Of a DNA stretch of 44,983 bases, positions 8,686 to 16,176 are shown piece by piece. The notes under the pieces are model-generated. The model made no database searches and had not been told where the DNA came from. It saw nothing but the letters and a program-made list of their open reading frames with translations. Position numbers and translations under genes: made by a program. The first letter of the stretch is position 1. Every line of letters begins with the position of its first letter. Source of the DNA: Ewingella americana ATCC 33852 (GTDB lineage: Bacteria > Pseudomonadota > Gammaproteobacteria > Enterobacterales > Enterobacteriaceae); NCBI RefSeq assembly GCF_000735345.1, contig NZ_JMPJ01000073.1, forward strand, positions 1 through 44,983, written 5' to 3'.

Positions 8686-9561
8686 ATGCAGAACCTCGAT
8701 GAACACACCATCACGCAGGAAGTTCTCTCGCGAATGACAGGAACGGAAGACAAGCGTTTACACCACGTCTTCAGCAGTTTGATACAGCATCTGCACGACT
8801 TCGCCAGAGAAGTGCATCTCACCGAGCAAGAGTGGGAAAAAGGCATCGAATTTTTGACCAGCGTGGGCCAAACCTGTAGCCCGGTGAGGCAGGAGTTTAT
8901 TCTGCTTTCTGACATCCTCGGATTCTCGACGCTGGTCACCGCGCAGAATCATCGCAAGCCGCAAGGCTGCACCGAAGCGACGGTTTTCGGCCCGTTCCAC
9001 GTGGCTGATGCCCCGGCCATTGAGCCGTGGGGGAATATTTCGCCCAATATGCCCGGCAAGCCGTGGTTTGTCAGTGGCACGGTAAGAGGGTTGGATGGCG
9101 AAGTTGTCCCCAACGCAATGCTGGAAGTGTGGCAAGCCGATGAAGAAGGTTTCTACGACGTGCAAAAATCCGACCTTGAAGCAGCCCAAGGCCGCGGCAT
9201 TATCAGGGCCGATGCACAGGGCTATTTTAACTTTCAAACCATCGTGCCCGTGGCCTATCCAATCCCCGACGATGGCCCGGTAGGTAGGGTGCTACGAGCA
9301 CTCGATCGCCACCCTTGGCGCCCTGCTCATCTGCACTTTATGGTCCACGCCGACGGCTACCAAAGACTGGTTACCCATATCTTCAAACAAGGGGATGAAT
9401 ATCTGGATTCCGACGCGGTGTTTGGCGTGCGCTCATCGCTGATTGAAGAGTGGGTAATGCATGATGCCGGCATCGCGCCTGATGGCAGCTATTCAGCACA
9501 ACCTTTCTGCACGCTGAATTTTGATATTGTCCTCAACCCAAGCTCGGCTGAGGTTAATTAA
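8686..9561 (+). CDS. Hydroxyquinol 1,2-dioxygenase (intradiol ring cleavage)
   Basis: Cleaves hydroxyquinol (1,2,4-trihydroxybenzene) between the two ortho hydroxyls to give maleylacetate. The 291-residue protein has the helical N-terminal dimerisation domain and a beta-sandwich catalytic domain. The four non-haem Fe(III) ligands are visible: Tyr157 (EGFYDVQ), Tyr191 (VAYPIP), His215 and His217 (RPAHLHF). The QGCTEATVFGPF motif is usual for hydroxyquinol and catechol 1,2-dioxygenases. The maleylacetate reductase next door argues for hydroxyquinol rather than catechol. The start is fixed by an in-frame stop at 8677; a GGAG lies about 12 bases upstream. No monooxygenase that makes hydroxyquinol is nearby. 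Confidence 0.9.
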   Translation: MQNLDEHTITQEVLSRMTGTEDKRLHHVFSSLIQHLHDFAREVHLTEQEWEKGIEFLTSVGQTCSPVRQEFILLSDILGFSTLVTAQNHRKPQGCTEATVFGPFHVADAPAIEPWGNISPNMPGKPWFVSGTVRGLDGEVVPNAMLEVWQADEEGFYDVQKSDLEAAQGRGIIRADAQGYFNFQTIVPVAYPIPDDGPVGRVLRALDRHPWRPAHLHFMVHADGYQRLVTHIFKQGDEYLDSDAVFGVRSSLIEEWVMHDAGIAPDGSYSAQPFCTLNFDIVLNPSSAEVN

Positions 9562-9570
9562 CGCAAAAAA

Positions 9571-9600
9571 GCCAAGGGAAAAACGCCCTTGGCTTTTGTT
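9571..9600. terminator. Bidirectional terminator between dioxygenase and SDR genes
   Basis: Perfect 8-bp stem GCCAAGGG (9571-9578) and CCCTTGGC (9586-9593) with a 7-base loop. It is followed by TTTTGTTTT on the plus strand and flanked by a run of A before it, so it can stop both convergent genes. Confidence 0.88.
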
Positions 9601-9624
9601 TTACGCACTAAATCGCGGGAAATC

Positions 9625-10443
9625 TTACTGGCCGACTTTGCCTGTAATGCCATAGCGCGGAGCAGGTTTGGCATTGGAGAATTTTGCGGAGATCGCGCGG
9701 CGACCGGCTTCCCATGCTTGCCAGTCCTCGCCGTCGTGCAGAGAAGGGATGGTCACCAGTTCGCCTTTATCCAGCCCGGCCAGCGCAGCGTCAACCATGT
9801 CGGCCGCGCTCATGGTGCTGGCTGACTCTTTCTGCTTGGCGTAGCCCGCCACGTCCCAAAACTCTGTCGCGGTGGCCGCTGGCAGCACGGTTTGAATACG
9901 CACGCCTTTGTCAGCAAGGTCACGTTGCAAGGTATGACCAAAGCTCAACACGTAAGATTTTGAGGCGCTGTAGACCCCATTAAGCGCTTCAACCGCAATG
10001 GCCACCGCCGAGCTGATATTAATAATGGTGCCGCTCCCCTTGGTAGCAAAACTCGGCGCAACGGCGTAGGTCAGGCGAGTCAGCGCGGTGATGTTAAGCG
10101 CAATCATCGCTTCCATCTCATCAACATCGCTGTTCAGCACGGAAGCCACCGAACCGATACCGGCATTGTTGACCAGCATGGTGATGCTTTTATCTTCGCG
10201 CAGCAGGCTCTCGACCTGACGCAGCCCGGCTTTATCATTAAGGTCGGCTACCACCGTGGTGACCGAGCGACCGGTGTCAGCACTCAGGCGTTCGGCCAGC
10301 GCCTTTAAACGCTCGCCGTTGCGGGCAACCAAAATCAGGTCATAACCGCGTTTGGCCAAACGATCTGCGTAAATCGCACCGATGCCCGCAGAGGCTCCGG
10401 TGATCAGTGCTTTGCCTTTTTGGGAAGTTGTTGAGTTGCTCAT
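9625..10443 (-). CDS. Short-chain dehydrogenase/reductase
   Basis: A 272-residue classical SDR with the Rossmann motif TGASAGIG (15-22), NNAG (92-95), catalytic Ser144/145 and YSASK (Tyr158, Lys162). The substrate cannot be read from the sequence. The start at 10443 is preferred over a longer frame reaching 10539 because a GAGAG ribosome binding site lies just upstream and the Rossmann fold then begins at the usual position. It is divergent from a GlxA-type regulator, the normal arrangement for a regulator and its target. Confidence 0.88.
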   Translation of the reverse strand: MSNSTTSQKGKALITGASAGIGAIYADRLAKRGYDLILVARNGERLKALAERLSADTGRSVTTVVADLNDKAGLRQVESLLREDKSITMLVNNAGIGSVASVLNSDVDEMEAMIALNITALTRLTYAVAPSFATKGSGTIINISSAVAIAVEALNGVYSASKSYVLSFGHTLQRDLADKGVRIQTVLPAATATEFWDVAGYAKQKESASTMSAADMVDAALAGLDKGELVTIPSLHDGEDWQAWEAGRRAISAKFSNAKPAPRYGITGKVGQ

Positions 10444-10629
10444 TTCATCATCTCTCTTTTCATAGGGTAGCCCGCAAAATATCGGGAATGGGGCTATTCT
10501 GCCCCCTACTCGAGTCAGCCTCAATGACGTATATGCCACGTTTTAGGACATTGTTTTTGCCCTCTGGCACAATAGAAATATCTGTTTTATGCTCAATGCA
10601 ATGAATTACGCCACTTCAATAAGAAGGGA

Positions 10630-11574
10630 ATGATGCACACTGTTGGCTTTGTTGTTTTTGCAGACTTTCAGGCTCTGGGACTCGCCGTCTCCAGCGTGTT
10701 TGAATACACCAATATTTTGCGTGGTGAAAAAGTCTACCAGTTCAAGCTCGTCTCCGAGGCGGGCGGCCCGGTGATGACCTCGCAAAGCTTCTCGGTCAAC
10801 ACTGAGCGACTCAGAGACTCCACCTATGACACCCTGATTGTTGCCGGTGACAATGAGTGCAACTTGCCGCCGCAGAGCTTGCTGGATTATCTGCATAACG
10901 CGCCCAACGAAAGCCGTCGCGTCACGGCGATTTGTACCGGAGCTTTTATTCTCGCGGCGGCCGGGCTGCTGGACGGCAAGCGCGCAACCACCCACTGGAT
11001 GCACGCGCAGAGATTCAGAAAAGAGTACCCCAACGTCATGCTCGACGAAGACCGCATTTTCGTTACCGACGGGCAAATCTGGACGTCGGCCGGAATGACG
11101 GCGGGTATCGACCTCGCACTGGCTATCGTCGAGAAGGATTTTGGATTGGATACCGCGCGTCAGGTTGCGCGCAAACTGGTGGTGTACCAGCGCCGTGGCG
11201 GCGGGCAGTCGCAATTCTCCGCGCTATTGGAGCTGGATGCTAAATCTGATCGAATCCAAATGGCGCTCTCCTACGCCAAAGAGAACCTGAATTCTGACCT
11301 GTCGGTAGAATCGCTGGCCGAGGCCGCGAGTATCAGTCCGCGCCACTTCAGCCGGGTATTTCGCGAGGAGACCGGGCAGTCTCCGGCGAAGGCCATTGAG
11401 CGGCTGCGGGTTGAGGCCGCACGCCTGATGATGGAAACCACCAATCATCCGATTGAAATCATCTCGCGAGAAACCGGCTTCGGCGACCGCGAAAGAATGC
11501 GCCAAGCCTTTCTCCGTGCCTTCGGCATGCCGCCGCAGGCCATCAAACGCACTTCCAGCGGGGCGGTCTCTTAG
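10630..11574 (+). CDS. GlxA-family AraC-type transcriptional regulator
   Basis: A 314-residue regulator with an N-terminal DJ-1/PfpI-like amidase domain (AICTGAF, Cys102 at the nucleophile elbow; ATTHW following) and a C-terminal AraC double helix-turn-helix (about 210-310, SPRHFSRVFREETGQSPAKAIERLRVEAAR). Such proteins usually sense small metabolites and control neighbouring catabolic genes. AGAAGGG precedes two adjacent ATG codons (10630 and 10633); either may be used. The likely target is the divergent SDR. Confidence 0.88.
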   Translation: MMHTVGFVVFADFQALGLAVSSVFEYTNILRGEKVYQFKLVSEAGGPVMTSQSFSVNTERLRDSTYDTLIVAGDNECNLPPQSLLDYLHNAPNESRRVTAICTGAFILAAAGLLDGKRATTHWMHAQRFRKEYPNVMLDEDRIFVTDGQIWTSAGMTAGIDLALAIVEKDFGLDTARQVARKLVVYQRRGGGQSQFSALLELDAKSDRIQMALSYAKENLNSDLSVESLAEAASISPRHFSRVFREETGQSPAKAIERLRVEAARLMMETTNHPIEIISRETGFGDRERMRQAFLRAFGMPPQAIKRTSSGAVS

Positions 11575-11594
11575 CCTCAACTGAGGTTTTGGGG

Positions 11595-11945
11595 TTACAA
11601 AAGCTCGATACCGAAACGCCGCACTACCAAAGCAAACAGCCCAAAAAGTAGGGTCGTCATCACCACGCAAACGCCAAGCGTGGGCCAGAACCCCAACCGT
11701 GAAAGCAGTGCAGGAAAAACCAGAAACATCGGCAGCGTCGGGATCACATACCAAAAGGTATACCAGGCATGATTGGCAATTTTCTCCATCGGTTGCTTTT
11801 CGACATACAGCCAAACCAAGGCAAGAATGGTGATCAGCGGCAAAGCCGCCATAAAACCGCCGAACTTATCGCTGCGTTTTGCCGCTTCAGAGACCGCCAC
11901 CACGACTGCCGCAGTCAGGATGTACTTTGTGATGATCCAGAGCAT
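11595..11945 (-). CDS. DUF3147 family inner-membrane protein
   Basis: A 116-residue hydrophobic protein with about four membrane segments, including TKYILTAAVVVAVSEAA, MAALPLITILALVWLYV and VCVVMTTLLFGLFALVV. It matches the small DUF3147 membrane family, whose function is unknown. The ATG at 11945 has a strong GGAGGG site just upstream, so the longer open frame to 11975 is not used. It lies 77 bases downstream of a metal-responsive repressor on the same strand and may belong to its operon, which would hint at a role in metal or ion handling; this is inference only. Confidence 0.75.
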   Translation of the reverse strand: MLWIITKYILTAAVVVAVSEAAKRSDKFGGFMAALPLITILALVWLYVEKQPMEKIANHAWYTFWYVIPTLPMFLVFPALLSRLGFWPTLGVCVVMTTLLFGLFALVVRRFGIELL

Positions 11946-12022
11946 ATGCCCTCCGGTAAACCTTCGATTGTTCAACGCCTTGAAGCTGCCAGCGGCGCAA
12001 ACGCCGCCTCAGCCAGTCAGCC

Positions 12023-12292
12023 TTAAAGATACTTAGTGATCTCTTTAAATTCGCGGATCAAATCCGGCGACCCTTCCCCATCGGCCTTTACGGCATGGTC
12101 CAGACAGTGGTCGAGATGGTCATGGATCAGCGTCTTTTTGGCGTTACTCACCGCTTTTTCAACAGCTTGCAGCTGCTGAGCTATATCAAGACAGGTTCTT
12201 CCGCTCTCCAGCATGGTTATGACGCTGTTGAGATGGCCCGTCGCGCGTTTTAAACGTTTGATGATCTCCGGGTGGGTTTCGTGCAAATGCAT
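12023..12292 (-). CDS. CsoR/RcnR/FrmR-family metal-responsive repressor
   Basis: An 89-residue all-helical repressor of the DUF156 family. Cys34, His59 and Cys63 have exactly the spacing of the copper-binding C-H-C triad of CsoR. Extra histidines at 2, 4, 7, 57 and 62 could also support nickel or cobalt sensing as in RcnR/DmeR. The metal is therefore uncertain. A long palindrome lies directly upstream of the gene and includes its ribosome binding site, so autoregulation is likely. The only gene downstream on the strand is the DUF3147 protein; no metal efflux pump is seen nearby. Confidence 0.85.
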   Translation of the reverse strand: MHLHETHPEIIKRLKRATGHLNSVITMLESGRTCLDIAQQLQAVEKAVSNAKKTLIHDHLDHCLDHAVKADGEGSPDLIREFKEITKYL

Positions 12293-12298
12293 ATTTTT

Positions 12299-12320
12299 AT
12301 CCTATCGGGGGGGATAGGAT
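12299..12320. promoter_or_regulatory. Palindromic operator for the CsoR/RcnR-type repressor
   Basis: ATCCTATC (12299-12306) and GATAGGAT (12313-12320) form a perfect 8-bp inverted repeat around six G. G/C-tract centres flanked by AT-rich dyads are known for this repressor family. The right-hand arm, read on the minus strand, supplies the AGGA ribosome binding site of the repressor gene. Confidence 0.75.
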
Positions 12321-12528
12321 GAGAATAGATGATTTCTGTTTTGGCCGCACTGAATTTCTACCCATTTTCTTTCGATCAGACTTTGAGGAGGGATCACAGC
12401 TTCTCATCAGCTTGCACAGCAGATGAATACTCGATAAACAATATAAATTACTTATGGTTTTGGAATGTATTTTAAATAATAAAAGGCATTTAAATAAAAT
12501 TTCTGTTTTTTTGCAATTCACTTCAAAG

Positions 12529-12545
12529 TAATTCGGCGGGAATTA
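12529..12545. promoter_or_regulatory. Inverted repeat upstream of the microcin-like gene
   Basis: TAATTC (12529-12534) and GAATTA (12540-12545) are separated by GGCGG, 38 bases before the start codon and next to a TAGTAT/TATTAT stretch that could serve as a -10. A regulator site is plausible but unidentified. Confidence 0.4.
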
Positions 12546-12582
12546 TCAAATAGTATTATTTCACATAACAAAGGAGTTGTTT

Positions 12583-12918
12583 ATGAAAGTATTAGAATCC
12601 TCTCAACTTGATGGAATCTCGGGTGGCGGTGGCCGTAATGATAGTGCAGCCCAGCGTGGAACGCGTAATAGAAACAACTCAAGAGGCGGGCGAAATAATG
12701 GCGACTATTATTCCAGACACACCAATCCTAACTGCGTTAATGGCGTATTTACCGGAATGCTAGGCGGTCTTCCAGGCGTTGCTGTTGGTGCTTTCAAAGG
12801 AGGTTGCTTTGATAATGGCGATAAAGGTGGCGGCAATGTTGGCATGGGTAAAGGTGGCAATAAAGGCGGTGTGGGGAACTGCGCAGGCAAGAACGACTCC
12901 GGTGGCTGTAGCTGGTAA
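12583..12918 (+). CDS. Candidate class II microcin precursor with double-glycine leader
   Basis: A 111-residue peptide beginning MKVLESSQLDGISGG, which closely follows the double-glycine leader pattern of class IIa microcins such as microcin V. Cleavage after Gly15 would leave a 96-residue product. That product has an Arg/Asn-rich cationic start, a hydrophobic Gly-rich centre (VFTGMLGGLPGVAVGAF) and a Gly/Lys/Asn-rich tail. Four Cys (51, 75, 100, 109) could form two disulfides; the end is GGCSW. The ATG at 12583 has a textbook AAGGAG 6 bases upstream; the frame also opens at a TTG at 12577. A small membrane protein follows, as immunity genes do. No peptidase-ABC exporter is in the window, so export would rely on genes elsewhere. 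Activity is unproven. Confidence 0.78.
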   Translation: MKVLESSQLDGISGGGGRNDSAAQRGTRNRNNSRGGRNNGDYYSRHTNPNCVNGVFTGMLGGLPGVAVGAFKGGCFDNGDKGGGNVGMGKGGNKGGVGNCAGKNDSGGCSW

Positions 12919-12957
12919 AAACCTGTTAAAACAGTAGTAAACCCTATTTTTCAGCTC

Positions 12958-13179
12958 ATGGTAAACGGTATGTATCAATTAATTCGTGCAGTGTTTGTCT
13001 TCATCGGATTCACCTTAGCCACTTGTTTTCTCGGCGGTGCCGGAGTGACTTTTACTCACGGCTACAATGCCCCAAAAGAATTATCAATAATTATCGTTAC
13101 GGTGGTTTTCTCAGGGTGCTTCATTCTGGCTGCTAACTTCTTGGTTAAATATCTGTTTGCTGAGAAATTTAAAAAATAA
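12958..13179 (+). CDS. Small two-TM membrane protein, putative microcin immunity protein
   Basis: A 73-residue protein with two clear membrane segments (about 8-29, LIRAVFVFIGFTLATCFLGG; about 43-64, SIIIVTVVFSGCFILAANFL) and a Lys-rich end. Size, membrane topology and place 39 bases after the microcin-like gene match known class II microcin immunity proteins, but no homology is recognised. An alternative start is ATG at 12970; neither has a strong ribosome binding site, which suggests coupling to the upstream gene or modest expression. Confidence 0.65.
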   Translation: MVNGMYQLIRAVFVFIGFTLATCFLGGAGVTFTHGYNAPKELSIIIVTVVFSGCFILAANFLVKYLFAEKFKK

Positions 13180-13200
13180 AATAGCTAAAATTCTAGAACA

Positions 13201-13238
13201 TTGCTCCAGAAAATATATTCTTACTGGAGCAATTATTT
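13201..13238 (+). terminator. Probable terminator after the microcin-like pair
   Basis: Perfect 9-bp stem TTGCTCCAG (13201-13209) and CTGGAGCAA (13224-13232) with a 14-base loop, then TTATTT. The T-run is short. Confidence 0.6.
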
Positions 13239-13371
13239 AATGGAATAAGTTACTCGTTTATTTAACTCGCCGCCTATTGAATTGAAAGCAGAGATCATTG
13301 GATACTTGGATAAAATAGCTGATTCTCGGTAACATAGAGAATTAACCGATTCAACGAAGACAGAGGTCGCT

Positions 13372-13710
13372 ATGGATGAAATCACTTTCCCTGAGTTTCT
13401 GAAAGTTGAGCTGCGGGTGGGTAAAATCGTTAAAGCCGAGGCGTTCCCCAAGGCCAGAAACCCTTCTTACATTCTGCACGTCGACTTTGGTGAAGAGCTG
13501 GGCGTGCGCAAAAGCAGCGCGCAGATAACCAAGCATTACCAGCTTGAAGAGTTGGTGGGTAAAAAGGTGGTGGCGGTGGTGAATTTCCCCAAAAAGCAGA
13601 TTGGCCCGATCCAGTCAGAGTGTCTGGTGACCGGCTTCCACGACCAGAATGGCGACGTAGTGCTGTGCGTCCCCGACGGCGACGTGCCGCTGGGGACCAA
13701 GCTGCTTTAA
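13372..13710 (+). CDS. csaA: CsaA-type tRNA-binding protein
   Basis: A 112-residue single OB-fold protein of the EMAP-II/CsaA type. The RVGKIVKAEAFPKARNPSY and SSAQITKHY motifs and the NFPKKQIGPIQSE segment are characteristic. The family binds tRNA as a dimer and has been described as a secretion-related chaperone in Bacillus; its role in enterobacteria is unclear. AGAGG precedes the ATG. It stands alone, between the microcin-like pair and a convergent periplasmic protein gene. Confidence 0.88.
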   Translation: MDEITFPEFLKVELRVGKIVKAEAFPKARNPSYILHVDFGEELGVRKSSAQITKHYQLEELVGKKVVAVVNFPKKQIGPIQSECLVTGFHDQNGDVVLCVPDGDVPLGTKLL

Positions 13711-13721
13711 TTGGCAGCCGG

Positions 13722-14111
13722 TTACCCCCGAGCCTTGCACTGGGTTGCCATTAGGCCCGGAAAGATCTTCTTCGCCGTGGGTTTATCGACGGCGATTTGG
13801 ATCTCCTGCATGGCTAGCTCGGTCTGCACGGTGGCGGTGCTGACTTTGGTGCCATTAACATAAAAATTCAGGCTTTGATGCAGATGGTCACGCGTCACCT
13901 GTGCCATGCGGCTCACCGCCTTATCTTGCAGCTTAATTTCCAACAGCACGCTGCCCGGATTCACATTATCCTCTTCCAGCACTCTCAGATTTAACGCTTT
14001 GAAATCACAAGCTGAATCAAAGCGCAGCTCGGCGTTTTTGCTGGCTGCCATGGTCGGCGATATGGCTAAAAGGCTACCAATCATTAGCGAATATGAGATG
14101 AAATGGCGCAT
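13722..14111 (-). CDS. Small periplasmic protein with SecD P1-like domain
   Basis: A 129-residue protein with an N-terminal signal peptide (cleavage near TMAAS, about residue 23). The mature part includes VLLEIKLQDKAVSRMAQVTRDHLHQSLNFYVNGTKVSTATVQTEL. This follows the pattern of the head subdomain of the SecD/SecDF P1 periplasmic region (strand, helix with a conserved Thr, strand-turn-strand with NG). There are no membrane segments besides the signal and no SecD partner nearby. The mature protein has two Cys (near its start and end) that could pair. Function unknown. Confidence 0.7.
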   Translation of the reverse strand: MRHFISYSLMIGSLLAISPTMAASKNAELRFDSACDFKALNLRVLEEDNVNPGSVLLEIKLQDKAVSRMAQVTRDHLHQSLNFYVNGTKVSTATVQTELAMQEIQIAVDKPTAKKIFPGLMATQCKARG

Positions 14112-14201
14112 AGAGTGAATCCCTTCTGTTGGTCATGATGTCGCGCAGTAAGAGTTAAAATCTGGCAGGGGCGGTGATTGCCGTCAAGCGGGTCCCGCCA
14201 G

Positions 14202-15107
14202 CTATGACTCTTTCACCAACCCTAAAATCGCTTCTCGCACCCAGCGCTGCCCGGCGTGGCCGTGGTTGCGCTCGTGCCAGATTAGGCTGACCTCGAACTG
14301 CTCCACCAGCCACGGGACTTCGGCCTGCGAAAGGCGATCGGTCATCACCTGCTGTAGCAGCCGACGAGGAACCAGCGCGACCAGCTCACTGATGGCAACG
14401 ATTTGCGGCACGAACAGGAAGGACGCCGCCGACATCACTACCCTGCGCTGAAGGCCAAAAGTCGCCAACGCGTCATCAATCGGGGTGGTAAAACCGCCGC
14501 CCGAGGGGGAAACAATCACCTGCTCCAACTGGGCAAATGCCTGCATGCTCAACTCGCCATTCAGCGCCGGATGCCCGCGCCTTCCCACCAGCACATAGTC
14601 TTCATCAAATAAATGGCGGGTTCGCAGCTGGGCGTGGCGGCTCTCCGGCGTGACGATTGCCAGATCAATCTCACCGCTGGCCAGCTGTGGCTCCAGCTGG
14701 TCGGGGATATAGTGGCGCAGCGCAATGCGCACGCCGGGCGCTGATTGGCGCAGAGCCAGCACCAGCGGCATCGCCACGGCGGCCTGAATATAGTCGGTGC
14801 AGGCGATGGTCACCGTCAACTGTGCGCTCTGCGGATGAAAATCTTGATGAGATTGCAGCGTGCGCCGCAGTTGGTCCATCGCCTCGCGCAGTGGCCCCAG
14901 CAGCTCGAGCGCCTTGGCGGTGGGCGTCATGCCGCGCCGAGCGGGGACCAGCAGCGGGTCGTCAAACATCTCGCGCAGTCGATTGAGCTGTGCGCTGACC
15001 GCAGGCTGGCTGAGGTTGAGCCGCGCCGCCGCCTTAGTGACATTCTGCTCGGCAAGCAGGGCTTCGAAGGTGACCAGCAGGTTGAGATCCATGCGCGTGG
15101 TATCCAT
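14202..15107 (-). CDS. LysR-family transcriptional regulator
   Basis: A 301-residue regulator with a typical N-terminal winged helix-turn-helix (about 6-65, NVTKAAARLNLSQPAVSAQLNRLREMFDDPLL) and a periplasmic-binding-protein-like effector domain. The ARRGMTPTAKALELL segment resembles the NodD/NahR/PcpR-like branch that responds to aromatics. An AGGAATCC ribosome binding site precedes the ATG. It is divergent from the NmrA-like gene, which it probably controls. Confidence 0.88.
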   Translation of the reverse strand: MDTTRMDLNLLVTFEALLAEQNVTKAAARLNLSQPAVSAQLNRLREMFDDPLLVPARRGMTPTAKALELLGPLREAMDQLRRTLQSHQDFHPQSAQLTVTIACTDYIQAAVAMPLVLALRQSAPGVRIALRHYIPDQLEPQLASGEIDLAIVTPESRHAQLRTRHLFDEDYVLVGRRGHPALNGELSMQAFAQLEQVIVSPSGGGFTTPIDDALATFGLQRRVVMSAASFLFVPQIVAISELVALVPRRLLQQVMTDRLSQAEVPWLVEQFEVSLIWHERNHGHAGQRWVREAILGLVKES

Positions 15108-15126
15108 AATTTGGATTCCTTAATAT

Positions 15127-15140
15127 AAATCAATCGATTT
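15127..15140. promoter_or_regulatory. Possible LysR binding site
   Basis: Inverted repeat AAATC-N4-GATTT (15127-15140), in the 94-base spacer between the divergent LysR and NmrA-like genes. Location and symmetry fit a LysR site; the arms are short. Confidence 0.4.
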
Positions 15141-15201
15141 CTGTTATCCCTGAGTTCTGCTGATAATGCAAGTTCAACCCCCTATCAGGCAGGAAAAGTC
15201 G

Positions 15202-16176
15202 ATGAACTCCTCTCAAAAACCCCTTGTTACCGTCGTCGGTGCGCTGAGCAAACAGGGCCGCAGCGTGGTGCAGACTCTGTTGCAAAGTCAGCGTTATCGA
15301 GTGCGAGCTTTAACCCGGCGGGTGGACTCCCGCGAGGCACAGGAGCTGGCGCGTCTTGGTGCCGAGCTGGTGGCGGTGCCCCTTGAGTTAGGCCATAAAC
15401 CGCTGTTTGTTGAGGCTTTTCAAGGGGCGCGGGCCGCCTTTCTGATGACGCCGCCCATTGCGCCGGATGCCAATTATGCTGAAAGCGACGAAGCCCCGCT
15501 GGGCAAAGAGCTGGCCGATGCCGCCGTCGAGGCGGGCGTGGAGCATATCGTTTTCACCGCGCTGGAGAATGTCGACAGCATCACTGCAGGCAAAAAGTGG
15601 GTGCCGCACTTCACCGATAAAGGCCGGGTCGAGGAGTATATCCGCGCCCTGCCGGTGACCAGCTCCTTCATTTATATGGCGTTCTTCTACACCAATATTT
15701 TGGAGTATTACCCGCCACGCCTTGAAGGCGATACGCTGATTTTCCCCCTCTATCTGCCGGAAAATCACCGCGCGCCTTTTGTCGATCCCCTGACCGCAAC
15801 GGGGCCAGCGGTGTTAGAAATTTTGGATAATCGCGAGAAATATGCAGGCCAGTCATTGCCGGTGATTGGCGAATTCCTCTCACCCAGAGAGATTGTCGAC
15901 ACCTTTAGCCGCGTCACGGGCCGAAAAGCGGCCTACAGTTCGGCCTTTACCCGAGAAGAGCTGGTGCAGCATTTCCCGTCATTCGCCGGGATGAATGCGC
16001 TGGTTGATGAAGTGGTGGGCATGGCCGAGTACGCCGTGGAGCACGGCTACTATCGCCCGAACCGCGATACAGAATGGAGTCGACGCGTTAATCCCGCCAG
16101 CCTGACGTGGGAGCAATTTCTGAAAGCCACTGGCTGGCAAGGCGAAAGCGCTCGCTTCGGGCTACCTCAAGACTAA
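15202..16176 (+). CDS. NmrA-like NAD(P)-binding protein
   Basis: A 324-residue atypical SDR. The N-terminal Rossmann motif is VVGALSKQGRSVVQTLL, followed by VRALTRRVDS and the FLMTPP strand. The family includes redox sensors (NmrA) and quinone or isoflavone-type reductases, so enzymatic activity is uncertain. The ATG at 15202 with AGGAAAA upstream is chosen over the open frame from 15166. Expression is likely under the divergent LysR protein. Confidence 0.82.
   Translation: MNSSQKPLVTVVGALSKQGRSVVQTLLQSQRYRVRALTRRVDSREAQELARLGAELVAVPLELGHKPLFVEAFQGARAAFLMTPPIAPDANYAESDEAPLGKELADAAVEAGVEHIVFTALENVDSITAGKKWVPHFTDKGRVEEYIRALPVTSSFIYMAFFYTNILEYYPPRLEGDTLIFPLYLPENHRAPFVDPLTATGPAVLEILDNREKYAGQSLPVIGEFLSPREIVDTFSRVTGRKAAYSSAFTREELVQHFPSFAGMNALVDEVVGMAEYAVEHGYYRPNRDTEWSRRVNPASLTWEQFLKATGWQGESARFGLPQD

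Noticed and set aside
8676-8702. ATG at 8676 as start of the dioxygenase
   Set aside because: It is in another frame and meets a stop after eight codons; the dioxygenase frame has a stop at 8677, so 8686 is the start.
12297-12521. 74-codon minus-strand open frame above the metal repressor
   Set aside because: It covers the repressor operator and AT-rich promoter DNA and has no start signal; composition is not protein-like.
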